Shown here piece after piece: positions 1 through 5,602 of a stretch of DNA of 6,342 bases (positions are counted from its first letter, which is position 1; each line of letters starts with the position of its first letter). A model generated the notes under the pieces. It did not search any database. It had not been told where the DNA came from and saw only the letters and a program-made list of their open reading frames with translations. Source of the DNA: an uncultured Chthoniobacterales bacterium (GTDB taxonomy: Bacteria; Verrucomicrobiota; Verrucomicrobiia; Chthoniobacterales; UBA10450); contig CATPAW010000189.1 in the NCBI GenBank assembly GCA_955652255.1, forward strand, positions 1-6,342, in the 5' to 3' direction. A program made the translations under genes and the position numbers.

Positions 1-63
1 AAAGAACAAACACTTCCCGGTGAATCCGGAGAGCTAAGCGCCGCTCGAGTGTCGATCTTTCTG

Positions 64-99
64 AAACAGAAAAGGGGCGGATCTGGCGATCCACCCCTT
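64..99 (-). terminator. Rho-independent terminator after the pilC-family gene
   Basis: Read on the minus strand, GGGGTGGATC and GATCCGCCCC pair over 10 bp (88-97 with 74-83), with a GCCA loop and one G-U wobble; on the plus strand that position is a C/A mismatch, so the structure favours minus-strand RNA. Two A-T pairs extend the base. The stem is followed by TTTT, a short break and TTT (73 down to 64). It begins about 22 nt past the pilC stop codon, where an intrinsic terminator is expected. Nothing else recognisable lies between position 1 and this hairpin. Confidence 0.8.
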
Positions 100-121
100 C
101 CTGTCTAAGAGCAGCTTCTCC

Positions 122-1349
122 TTAGCTCTGCTTGCTCTGCGAAACGACTTCATTGAGTTTAAAAATCGGCAGGAACATTGAGATGACGATTCCGCCCACG
201 ACGAGGCCGAGAAAGACGATGAGCAACGGCTCGATCAGCGAGGTCAGCGCGTCGAGCATCGCCTCGATCTCTTCGTCCCAAAAGTCGTCCATTTTCTCGA
301 GCATGGTGTCGATTTTGCCGGTTGCTTCGCCAGCGGCCACCATTCGCAGCAACATCGGGGGAAAAATCGGTTTCTTGGAAAGCGCGACCGAAAGATTGTC
401 GCCCTTTTCCACATCCTCGCTCACCGATTTGATGCTTTTCTCAATGACATAATTGCCCGCTGTGCCGCCCACGATATCAAGCACCTCGAGAATCGGCACG
501 CCGCTGCGGGTGAGCTGCGCGAAAGTGCGCGCAAATCTCGACATGGCAATCTTGTGCGCAAGAGGACCCAGGACTGCGAGTTTCAGTTTCCACCGGTCGC
601 TCCACTGTTTGCCACGTTTGGAACGCAAGAATGCACGCGTGCCGAAAATAGCGCCGCCGATACCGAGGAGAAGAAGGTACCATTCCCCGCGAATGAAATT
701 GCTCAGATCGATGAGAAATTGCGTGGGTGCAGGCAGCTTCGCGCCAAAATCGTTGAAGATTTCACCAAAGATCGGAACCACACGAACAATCAGAAATGTC
801 GTAATGGTAAAGGCGATGCAGAGCACAATGACCGGATAAGTCATCGCCGATTTCACTTTTTTCCGCAGGCGCGCGCTTGCTTCGAGAAATCCAGCAAGCC
901 GATCGAGAATTTCTGCGAGCCAGACCGCCGGTTTCGCCGGCTTTGACCATGCTCACAAAGAGTCGGTTGAAGACGCGCGGATGTTTGCCGATCGCCTCGT
1001 GGAAAGTTTCGCCGCGTTGCACGCGCGTCGTGACATCGCTGATGATATGACGGAGATTGCGCTGCCGTTTCGGATCAGCTTGCTCGTAGAGGGCTGTCAA
1101 AGCTTGGACCAGCGAAATTCCGGCGTCGATCATCGTCGCCAGTTGCCGCGTGCACAAAACCAGATCGGTCTCCTTGACTGACCAAGTGCGTTTTCGCGAA
1201 CGGGCGGATACGGCTTTTCGCTAGAGCGAAAGCACCATGAGCCCACGACTCATCAGACTCGTTACCGCATTATCTTCGTTCAATGCGTCTTGAATGCCGG
1301 AGACAATTCGGCCGGAAGCGTCGCGAGCCTGATAGGAGAAGGTGATCAT
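122..1349 (-). pseudogene. pilC: Type IV pilus / type II secretion inner-membrane platform protein (PilC/GspF family), disrupted by a nonsense codon and a frameshift
   Basis: PilC/GspF proteins form the inner-membrane platform on which the pilus or secretion ATPases assemble pilin. The reading frame is in three pieces. ATG at 1347-1349 begins MITFSYQARDASG, the usual start of the family, and runs 42 codons to an in-frame TAG (1221-1223). The same frame continues with a basic linker, then TRQLATMIDAGISLVQAL and MVKAGETGGL, the hallmarks of the first GspF domain. Near 920 the frame shifts; the new frame reads LAEILDRLAGFLE and continues through a TYPVIV membrane segment and the second GspF domain (SRFARTFAQL, MVAAGEATGK, FLPIFKL) to TAA at 122-124. 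Dropping one of the two C bases at 920-921 restores GETGGLLAEILDRLAGF. With both lesions corrected the protein has 408 residues, the usual family length. Three hydrophobic segments are visible in the second half. The gene stands alone, without pilB or pilT, and has its own terminator. The rest is well preserved, so the damage is recent or partly a sequencing error. Confidence 0.88.
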
Positions 1350-1444
1350 CTTCTAGTAATCATAATCAATATAGCAGCTACAATGCCACCACCATCCATC
1401 CCGCTTCTTGTTTTTACCCTCGCACCAGCGAAGTTTTCTTCGTC
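1350..1444. promoter_or_regulatory. Divergent intergenic region, probable back-to-back promoters
   Basis: This 95-bp gap separates the ATG of the pilC pseudogene (minus) from the ATG of the metallo-beta-lactamase-like gene (plus). Its first 35 bp are clearly more AT-rich than the surrounding genes. A plus-strand TACAAT (1379-1384) resembles a -10 box about 60 nt before the ATG, and minus-strand TATATT and TATGAT hexamers lie just upstream of pilC. No matching -35 box at good spacing is visible for any of them. A small perfect palindrome, TAGCAGCTA (1372-1380), lies beside the TACAAT. The assignment rests on position and base composition. Confidence 0.35.
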
Positions 1445-2065
1445 ATGGCAATTGCCTGCGAGCTCGTTCAGGTCGCTCCAACCCTCTTTTTCTGGCAAAA
1501 TTATGATCCAGCAGTTAAGGCCGATCTTTTTTCAACCGCCTTCGCCACACCCAACGGAAATCTTCTTGTCGATCCAATTCCGCTGCATGACTCTCAACTG
1601 CGCCCGCTCTCTCAGCGCCGCTCTATCGCCGGTATCGTCGTTACAAATGCCAACCATCAACGCGCCGCAACCTCCTATTCCGACCAATTTTCGGCGCCGA
1701 TTTTCGCACTGCGCGACAGCTTTCCAGACAGAAAACCATCGCGATTCGTCGAAATCGAGAGCGGTACGAAAATATGCGACGACGACCTAGAAGTGATTGC
1801 CATTGAGGGCGCGGTCGCTGGCGAGATCGCGCTCTATCAGCCGGCGAATGGCGGCACGCTGATCATGGGGGACGCGCTGATCAACTTTGAGCCGCACGGT
1901 TTCGCTTTTCTTCCCCGCAAATATTGCGCGAATGAAAAGAAGATGCGGCGTTCGCTGCGAAAACTTTTATTGTACCAGGTGGAGCGGATGTTTTTCGCGC
2001 ATGGCACGCCGATTCTCGCCGGCGCGAGCGCCCGTTTGCAGCAATTGGTGGACACCGATCTTTGA
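1445..2065 (+). CDS. Metallo-beta-lactamase-fold protein with a degenerate metal site
   Basis: The 206-residue protein resembles a small metallo-beta-lactamase (MBL) fold hydrolase. It opens with VQVAPTLFFWQNYDPAVKADLFSTAF and NGNLLVDPIP, the first beta-sheet of the fold. It continues with GIVVTNANHQRAA (64-75) where the HxHxDH metal motif belongs, EGAVAGEIALY (121-131) where PGHTPGS is usual, LIMGDALI (139-146) with the bridging Asp kept at 143, and FFAHGTPIL (183-191) with the last His kept at 186. Most zinc ligands are therefore missing (the motif reads N-A-N-H-Q-R), which suggests a non-catalytic or altered role; this is inference. ATG 1445 starts just before the first strand and has no obvious Shine-Dalgarno site. 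The stop precedes the mqnP ATG by 8 nt, or overlaps its alternative TTG, so the two genes are probably co-transcribed. The substrate is unknown. Fold recognition is fairly secure; function is not. Confidence 0.72.
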   Translation: MAIACELVQVAPTLFFWQNYDPAVKADLFSTAFATPNGNLLVDPIPLHDSQLRPLSQRRSIAGIVVTNANHQRAATSYSDQFSAPIFALRDSFPDRKPSRFVEIESGTKICDDDLEVIAIEGAVAGEIALYQPANGGTLIMGDALINFEPHGFAFLPRKYCANEKKMRRSLRKLLLYQVERMFFAHGTPILAGASARLQQLVDTDL

Positions 2066-2073
2066 CTTGCCGC

Positions 2074-2958
2074 ATGAACTCGCAAGATCGACAAGTTGCA
2101 ACGGGGACCGCATTCGGCAATTCGCTGTCTCGTTTTTTCCAGCTGACTCGATTTTCGCACACGGTTTTTGCGCTGCCTTTTGCGCTCGGCGCCTTGGTTG
2201 TCGCGGCGAATGGGCGCTTATCGTTGCGAGTGTTTGTGCTCGTCCTCGTCTGCATGGTGTGCGCGCGCACCGCCGCCATGCTATTCAACCGGTTGACCGA
2301 TTGGTCGCTTGATCAACGCAATCCCCGGACGGCTTCGCGTCATTTGCTCATTCCAAAAGCAGCCGCTTCGCTTTTGCTCCTGCTCAGTTCGGCCGGTTTT
2401 CTTGGCGCAGCCGCGGCCATCAATCGACTGACGTTTTTACTGTCGCCGCTTGCGCTCGCCATCATATTTTTCTATTCGCTCACCAAACGCTTCACGGCCG
2501 CGACTCATTTCTTTCTCGGCCTCGCCCTCGCCGTTGCACCAGTCGGCGCGTGGATCGCGCAAACCGGACATGTCGATCTTGCACCGCTTGTTCTCGGCGC
2601 TGGAGTTGTTTGCTGGGTGGCCGGGTTCGATTTGATTTACGCGACGCAAGATTACGATTTTGATCGGCGCGAAGGAATTCGTTCGCTCGTTGTCAAACTT
2701 GGGATCACGCGGAGCCTGCGCCTCGCCCAGTGGTTGCACGTAATCGTCCTCGCCGCGCTGATCGCGTTCGGCTTTGCCGCCGGACTCGGCCCGATTTATT
2801 ACGGAGCGATGCCGGTCGTGGCCATCGCGCTCGTTTACGAACATCGCAGCGCGCGTAATCTCGATGTTGGCGGGATCAATCGCGCTTTTTTTCAGAGCAA
2901 CGCGTTTGTCAGCACGGTTTTTCTGATTGCTGTTTGCGCGGATCGCTTAGCCAGGTAG
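2074..2958 (+). CDS. mqnP: UbiA-family polyprenyltransferase, MqnP-like (futalosine menaquinone pathway)
   Basis: UbiA-family enzymes sit in the cytoplasmic membrane and attach a polyprenyl chain to an aromatic acceptor; MqnP does this in the futalosine route to menaquinone. From ATG 2074 the protein has 294 residues, mostly hydrophobic helices. The first Asp-rich motif reads N72-RLTDWSLD-80, followed by QRNPRTASR. The second is at 186-201, with IYATQDYDFDRREG. FSHTVFALPFALGA near the N-terminus, FLGLALAVAPVGAW (147-160) and the C-terminal LVYEHR with INRAFFQSNAFVS match the MqnP/UbiA subgroup closely. These features favour MqnP over heme O synthase or chlorophyll synthase. A TTG at 2062 would overlap the upstream stop and add four residues (MTCR); ATG is preferred, although no Shine-Dalgarno site decides it. 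The stop TAG (2956-2958) falls inside the GTAG end of a palindromic element. No other mqn gene is in the window, so the pathway assignment rests on sequence resemblance. Confidence 0.88.
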   Translation: MNSQDRQVATGTAFGNSLSRFFQLTRFSHTVFALPFALGALVVAANGRLSLRVFVLVLVCMVCARTAAMLFNRLTDWSLDQRNPRTASRHLLIPKAAASLLLLLSSAGFLGAAAAINRLTFLLSPLALAIIFFYSLTKRFTAATHFFLGLALAVAPVGAWIAQTGHVDLAPLVLGAGVVCWVAGFDLIYATQDYDFDRREGIRSLVVKLGITRSLRLAQWLHVIVLAALIAFGFAAGLGPIYYGAMPVVAIALVYEHRSARNLDVGGINRAFFQSNAFVSTVFLIAVCADRLAR

Positions 2959-3024
2959 GAGCGACATGGATGGGCGGCCCGCCAGGGTGAGCGAGCGGGC
3001 GCGAACGAATCAACCGCCCCTACC
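2954..3024. repeat. REP-like palindromic element in the mqnP/rpiB convergent gap
   Basis: The ends are inverted copies: GGTAGGAGCG (2954-2963) and CGCCCCTACC (3015-3024) match at 9 of 10 positions. Inside, GCCCGC (2977-2982) can pair with GCGGGC (2995-3000) across a 12-nt loop. The 71-bp element fills the whole convergent gap: its first five bases overlap the last codons and stop of mqnP, and it ends one base before the rpiB stop codon. GTAG at one end and CTAC at the other is the layout of REP elements mobilised by RAYT (REP-associated tyrosine) transposases. A 3' mRNA-stabilising or terminating role is possible, but there is no U-tract. Confidence 0.6.
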
Positions 3025-3025
3025 T

Positions 3026-3457
3026 TCACATCGCGTTCAATTGCGCGACACGTTGCGCGTGTCGCCCGCCTTCGAAAGGTGTCTCCAGCCACACCCGTAC
3101 GATTTTGAGCGCAAGCTCTTCCGGAATCATGCGTTGCCCAATCGAAAGCACATTGGCGTCGTTATGCTGGCGTGAAAGCCGCGCGGTTTCTTCGTTCCAG
3201 CAAAGCGCACAGCGCACGCCGTGCACTTTGTTTGCCGCCATCGCTTCACCATTGCCCGAACCGCCGAAGACAATGCCGCGCTCGCATTCGCCGCGCGCCA
3301 CCGCTTCCGCCGCCGGCCGAATAAAAAGTGGATAATCGACCGGTTCCTCATTAAACGTGCCGAAGTCCTTCACTTCGTGTCCAAGTGAACCAAGCAGCGC
3401 TTTCACCTTCTCTTTGTAGCAAAAACCGGCGTGATCCGTGCCGAGCGAAATTTTCAT
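3026..3457 (-). CDS. rpiB: Ribose-5-phosphate isomerase B, Glu-type active site
   Basis: RpiB interconverts ribose 5-phosphate and ribulose 5-phosphate in the non-oxidative pentose phosphate pathway. The 143-residue protein has the family length. MKISLGTDHAGF carries the conserved Asp8-His9, DYP (41-43) follows, and phosphate-binding residues lie in RQHNDANVLSIGQRM (96-110) and GGRHAQR (130-136). The anion-hole loop reads GIVFGGSGNGEAMAANKV (61-78). The E. coli enzyme has a catalytic Cys in this loop (CGTGIGMS); here that residue is Gly and a Glu is present at 71. This is the pattern of the Mycobacterium tuberculosis-type enzyme, in which the Glu is the proposed base. Activity with allose 6-phosphate is less likely in that subgroup. 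The start ATG at 3455-3457 gives the canonical N-terminus, with no clear Shine-Dalgarno site. It lies 55 bp downstream of the dnaJ-family gene on the same strand, probably in one transcript. Confidence 0.95.
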   Translation of the reverse strand: MKISLGTDHAGFCYKEKVKALLGSLGHEVKDFGTFNEEPVDYPLFIRPAAEAVARGECERGIVFGGSGNGEAMAANKVHGVRCALCWNEETARLSRQHNDANVLSIGQRMIPEELALKIVRVWLETPFEGGRHAQRVAQLNAM

Positions 3458-3483
3458 TTCGTGAACTTGTTAGCCGATGCTCG

Positions 3484-3495
3484 CGACAATTGTCG
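3484..3495. promoter_or_regulatory. Perfect 12-bp palindrome between the dnaJ-family gene and rpiB
   Basis: CGACAATTGTCG is a perfect dyad in the 55-bp spacer, about 27 bp before the rpiB start and 17 bp after the dnaJ-family stop. With no loop it suits a dimeric protein-binding site better than an RNA hairpin. It matches no operator I can name with confidence, and chance occurrence is possible. Confidence 0.25.
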
Positions 3496-3512
3496 AGGAG
3501 AACATGTCGATC

Positions 3513-4463
3513 TTAGCTGCCGTGCAACTTCGCAAGTTGACTCCAGATTTCGCGCTCGCGCTCGGTTAATTTTCTCGGCACACTGACTTGCACGACCACG
3601 TAAAGGTCGCCGCGTTTGCCCGAAATCCCGGGCAAACCTCGTTCGCGCAACCGAAAACGCTGACCGCTTTGAGTGCCGGGCGGGATCTTCAGCCGCACGC
3701 TTCCCTCGAGGGTGGGCGTCTTCAATTCGGTTCCGAGCACCGCCTGCCATGGTGCGATCTTCGCTTCGTGAATCAGATCGCTTCCTTCAACTGAAAAATC
3801 GGGATGTCGCGCCAGACGAACGCGCAAAAATAGATCGCCACTTTTTCCTCCGCGCGCTCCCGCTTCCCCCTGGCCGGCGAGACGGATACGCTGACCCTCA
3901 TGAACGCCGCGCGGGATTTTGACCTGATAATTTTCGACTTTGTTCGAGCCGGCGCGGCGCAGCGAAACCGTTCTTGTCGATCCATGTAACGCTTCCTCGA
4001 GGGTGACCATGATGTCGGCTTCGACGTCACTCCCGCGTTCCGTTGTCGCTTGACGCCCTCCGAAGCCGCCAAAAGCTGATCGACCGCGACCTCCGCCAAA
4101 AAATGTCTCGAAAAAATCGCTGAACCCAGTTCCGCCAAATTCGAATTGCACCCCGTCGTCGCCGCCCCATTGATAAAATCCGCCGCCAGGCTGTTGTCGT
4201 CCCCATTGCGGCGGCGGCTGAAATCCACCCGGCTGGTTCCAATCAGCGCCCAGCTGATCGTACTTTTTTCGCTTTTCCGGATCGCTCAGGACTTCATACG
4301 CCTCGTTGATCTGCTTGAACTTTTCTTCGGCGGTCTTTTTGTCTTTCGCCACATCCGGATGATGTTTGCGCGCCAGTTTGCGAAACGCGCTGCGGATCTC
4401 ATCGTCGGTCGCCGTTTTCGATACGCCGAGCGTTTCGTAGTAATCTCTGAACTGCACCGCCAT
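3513..4463 (-). CDS. cbpA: CbpA-type (zinc-finger-less) DnaJ/Hsp40 co-chaperone
   Basis: This is an Hsp40 co-chaperone that would stimulate DnaK ATPase activity and deliver substrates. From ATG 4461-4463 the protein has 316 residues. Residues 7-72 are a J domain (DYYETLGV, HPD at 35-37, KFKQINEAYEVLSDPEKRKKYD). Residues 75-140 are rich in Gly, Phe and Gln (repeated GGF, FFETFFGGG). From about 143 come two C-terminal beta-domains: DVEADIMVTLEEALHG, IPRGVHEGQRIRLAGQG, GDLFLRVRLARHPDF, LKIPPGTQSGQRFRLRERGLP and GDLYVVVQVSVP. The CxxCxGxG zinc finger of true DnaJ is absent, so it is class II (CbpA/DnaJ2-like). An upstream ATG at 4491-4493 would add ten unconserved residues; the chosen start fits the family and has GGGAG 10 nt upstream. 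It is first in a probable two-gene unit with rpiB and has no grpE or dnaK beside it. The exact symbol is less certain than the family. Confidence 0.92.
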   Translation of the reverse strand: MAVQFRDYYETLGVSKTATDDEIRSAFRKLARKHHPDVAKDKKTAEEKFKQINEAYEVLSDPEKRKKYDQLGADWNQPGGFQPPPQWGRQQPGGGFYQWGGDDGVQFEFGGTGFSDFFETFFGGGRGRSAFGGFGGRQATTERGSDVEADIMVTLEEALHGSTRTVSLRRAGSNKVENYQVKIPRGVHEGQRIRLAGQGEAGARGGKSGDLFLRVRLARHPDFSVEGSDLIHEAKIAPWQAVLGTELKTPTLEGSVRLKIPPGTQSGQRFRLRERGLPGISGKRGDLYVVVQVSVPRKLTEREREIWSQLAKLHGS

Positions 4464-4510
4464 GGCTCCGAATCTCCCGCATGACTTGATCAACGCAACT
4501 CTCTCCCGCG

Positions 4511-4562
4511 TGTAGTGGCCGCTGTCCTCAGCGGCGAGGCGCTGATACAGTTGCGCTCTACA
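4511..4562. repeat. REP/iREP-like palindromic element with TGTAG...CTACA ends
   Basis: This 52-bp element starts TGTAG (4511-4515) and ends CTACA (4558-4562), an exact inverted pair. Next to the first end is a perfect hairpin: GCCGCTG (4518-4524), loop TCCT, CAGCGGC (4529-4535). Next to the second end is a weaker one, in which GCGCTG (4541-4546) pairs with CAG and then CGC around a 3-nt bulge. A foot tetranucleotide GTAG followed by a hairpin, then an inverted copy, is the classic paired-REP (BIME) layout. It lies in the divergent gap between the dnaJ-family gene and the DUF2905 gene, so it may also affect promoter architecture there. The rest of the gap (4464-4510, 4563-4585) shows no clear promoter hexamers. 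Confidence 0.65.
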
Positions 4563-4585
4563 GGGTTGTCGGAGATCGTTTGCCG

Positions 4586-4798
4586 ATGCGCGAGATGGGA
4601 AAATTTTGGGTGATAATCGGCGCGGTCATTGCGTTGGCTGGTATTGCCCTGTGGACCGGTTTTGCTCCGAAATGGCTGGGACGTTTGCCCGGCGACATCC
4701 GGATCGAGCGGGGCAACTCCGGGTTCTATTTTCCCATTGTCACCTGCATCGTCCTGAGCATTTTGCTCAGCTTGCTCTTGTCGATCTTCCGGCGCTGA
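4586..4798 (+). CDS. DUF2905 family small membrane protein
   Basis: The 70-residue protein has two membrane segments (about 7-26 and 50-67) flanking a short loop with the family signature GRLPGDIRIERG (32-43), followed by FYFPIVT and a basic C-terminus (FRR). This matches the DUF2905 family, widespread small inner-membrane proteins of unknown function, in length and motif order. ATG 4586 is preferred. TTG 4580 lies only 5 nt after the GGAG at 4571-4574, ATG 4586 lies 11 nt after it, and ATG 4595 would begin directly at MGKFWVI; all three keep the domain. The glycosylase-family gene follows after 12 bp on the same strand, suggesting co-transcription. The sequence gives no clue to the biochemical role. 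Confidence 0.85.
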   Translation: MREMGKFWVIIGAVIALAGIALWTGFAPKWLGRLPGDIRIERGNSGFYFPIVTCIVLSILLSLLLSIFRR

Positions 4799-4810
4799 TC
4801 ATTTCGCGAA

Positions 4811-5470
4811 ATGGTCGCCCGCTCGCGCATTCAGGCTCGCCTCGACGATCATATCGCGCAGCTCGTGCAATGCCGGCGTTGCCCACGCATGCAATCGACG
4901 CCGGTCTCGGGTGGCGCGGTCCTGAGCGACGTGATGTTGATCGGCCAGGCGCCCGGGCCGCGAGAACCGGTCTTGCAAAGGCCGTTTGCCCACACCGCCG
5001 GCAAAACACTTTTCCGATGGTTTGAGGAATCCTGTGGGCTGAGCGAATCAACCGTTAGATCGACAATCTATTTCGCGGCGGTCTGCCGATGTTTTCCGGG
5101 CAAAACTTCTGGCGGTGACGATCGCATTCCGGCGCCCGATGAAATTCGCAATTGTTCATCGTGGATGAACGACGAAATCAAAATCCTGCGGCCTCAGCTC
5201 ATCATTCCGGTGGGCAGATTGGCCATTGCTCAATTCATCGATTGCACAAAATTGGAAGAAGTAATCGGTCACAAGTTTCGCGCGGAGCGCGCGCAACACA
5301 GTTTTGATCTTATTCCGCTGCCTCATCCCTCCGGCGCGTCGCCCTGGCATAAAGTTCTGCCCGGCAAAAAACTACTTAAAAGTGCGCTCAACCTCATTGC
5401 GCGCCATCCCGCGATTCGCGCGTTACGAGCAGAAAGGCAGCTCGCACGAAGAACACAAAGGTCACAATAA
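4811..5470 (+). CDS. Uracil-DNA glycosylase superfamily protein with a probable 4Fe-4S cluster
   Basis: The protein (219 residues) would excise uracil from DNA in base-excision repair. Four Cys positions match the iron-sulfur ligands of family 4/5 glycosylases: C21 and C24 (QCRRCPRM), one of C92/C94 (AAVCRCFPG), and C115 (EIRNCSSW). Motif A reads IGQAPGPREP (44-53), followed by RPFAHTAGKTLF (57-68). A conserved core follows, with PAPDEIRNC and ILRPQLIIPVGRLA (125-138). Motif C is LPLPHPSGASPWH (168-180). Family 4 enzymes have GE(A/G)PGxxE and a PFxGxAG core; here Gln replaces the first Glu and AHTAG replaces xGxAG, so the family 4/5 subgroup cannot be fixed and substrate range may differ. ATG 4811 lies 12 bp after the DUF2905 stop, with no obvious Shine-Dalgarno site. 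The last ten or so residues (basic, RRTQRSQ) are encoded inside an inverted repeat and probably do not belong to the fold. Confidence 0.87.
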   Translation: MVARSRIQARLDDHIAQLVQCRRCPRMQSTPVSGGAVLSDVMLIGQAPGPREPVLQRPFAHTAGKTLFRWFEESCGLSESTVRSTIYFAAVCRCFPGKTSGGDDRIPAPDEIRNCSSWMNDEIKILRPQLIIPVGRLAIAQFIDCTKLEEVIGHKFRAERAQHSFDLIPLPHPSGASPWHKVLPGKKLLKSALNLIARHPAIRALRAERQLARRTQRSQ

Positions 5471-5499
5471 AAATAGTGTGTCTCTTTGTGCTCGTTGCG
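5443..5499. repeat. Imperfect inverted repeat over the 3' end of the glycosylase-family gene
   Basis: CACAAAG (5454-5460) and CTTTGTG (5484-5490) are exact inverted arms. Inside them CACA (5463-5466) faces TGTG (5477-5480), and outside them CGCACGAAGAA (left) loosely mirrors CTCGTTGCG (right). The loop is AT-rich (ATAAAAATAG). No T-tract follows the right arm, so it does not look like an intrinsic terminator. The glycosylase stop codon (5468-5470) lies within it. The remaining gap up to 5602 is AT-rich (TTTGAATTTTTTC near 5518) and could contain the pepF promoter, but no paired -35/-10 boxes can be assigned. Confidence 0.45.
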
Positions 5500-5602
5500 G
5501 ACGTTGTGCGAATTGCTTTGAATTTTTTCTTGGGTTCCTGGTTTCCAGATTCATCTTGTTTCCACGAGCTCGCGGTTGCGAGCGATTTTATCTTTGGCGA
5601 AA

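Noticed and set aside
554..946. Plus-strand open frames opposite pilC
   Set aside because: They are antisense to well-conserved PilC coding sequence, with Arg- and Cys-rich translations and no recognisable motifs.
1221..1223. Possible stop-codon recoding (TAG read through) in the pilC-family gene
   Set aside because: No readthrough structure was identified, and the frameshift downstream would still disrupt the protein. A simple pseudogene or sequence error explains both.
1290..1790. 166-codon plus-strand frame overlapping the pilC 5' end and the MBL-like gene
   Set aside because: The product is low-complexity, Ser/Pro-rich and matches no fold. The overlapping frames on both sides carry clear family motifs, so this is a shadow.
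2437..2844. 135-codon minus-strand frame inside mqnP
   Set aside because: It is the antisense of conserved UbiA membrane segments; its charged Arg/Glu-rich translation is typical of such shadows.
3773..4228. 151-codon minus-strand frame inside the dnaJ-family gene
   Set aside because: It is an out-of-frame reading of the Gly/Phe-rich and C-terminal coding sequence; the J-domain frame is clearly the real one.
5454..5490. Rho-independent terminator for the glycosylase-family gene
   Set aside because: The arms are A/T-rich, the loop is long and no T-tract follows the right arm.
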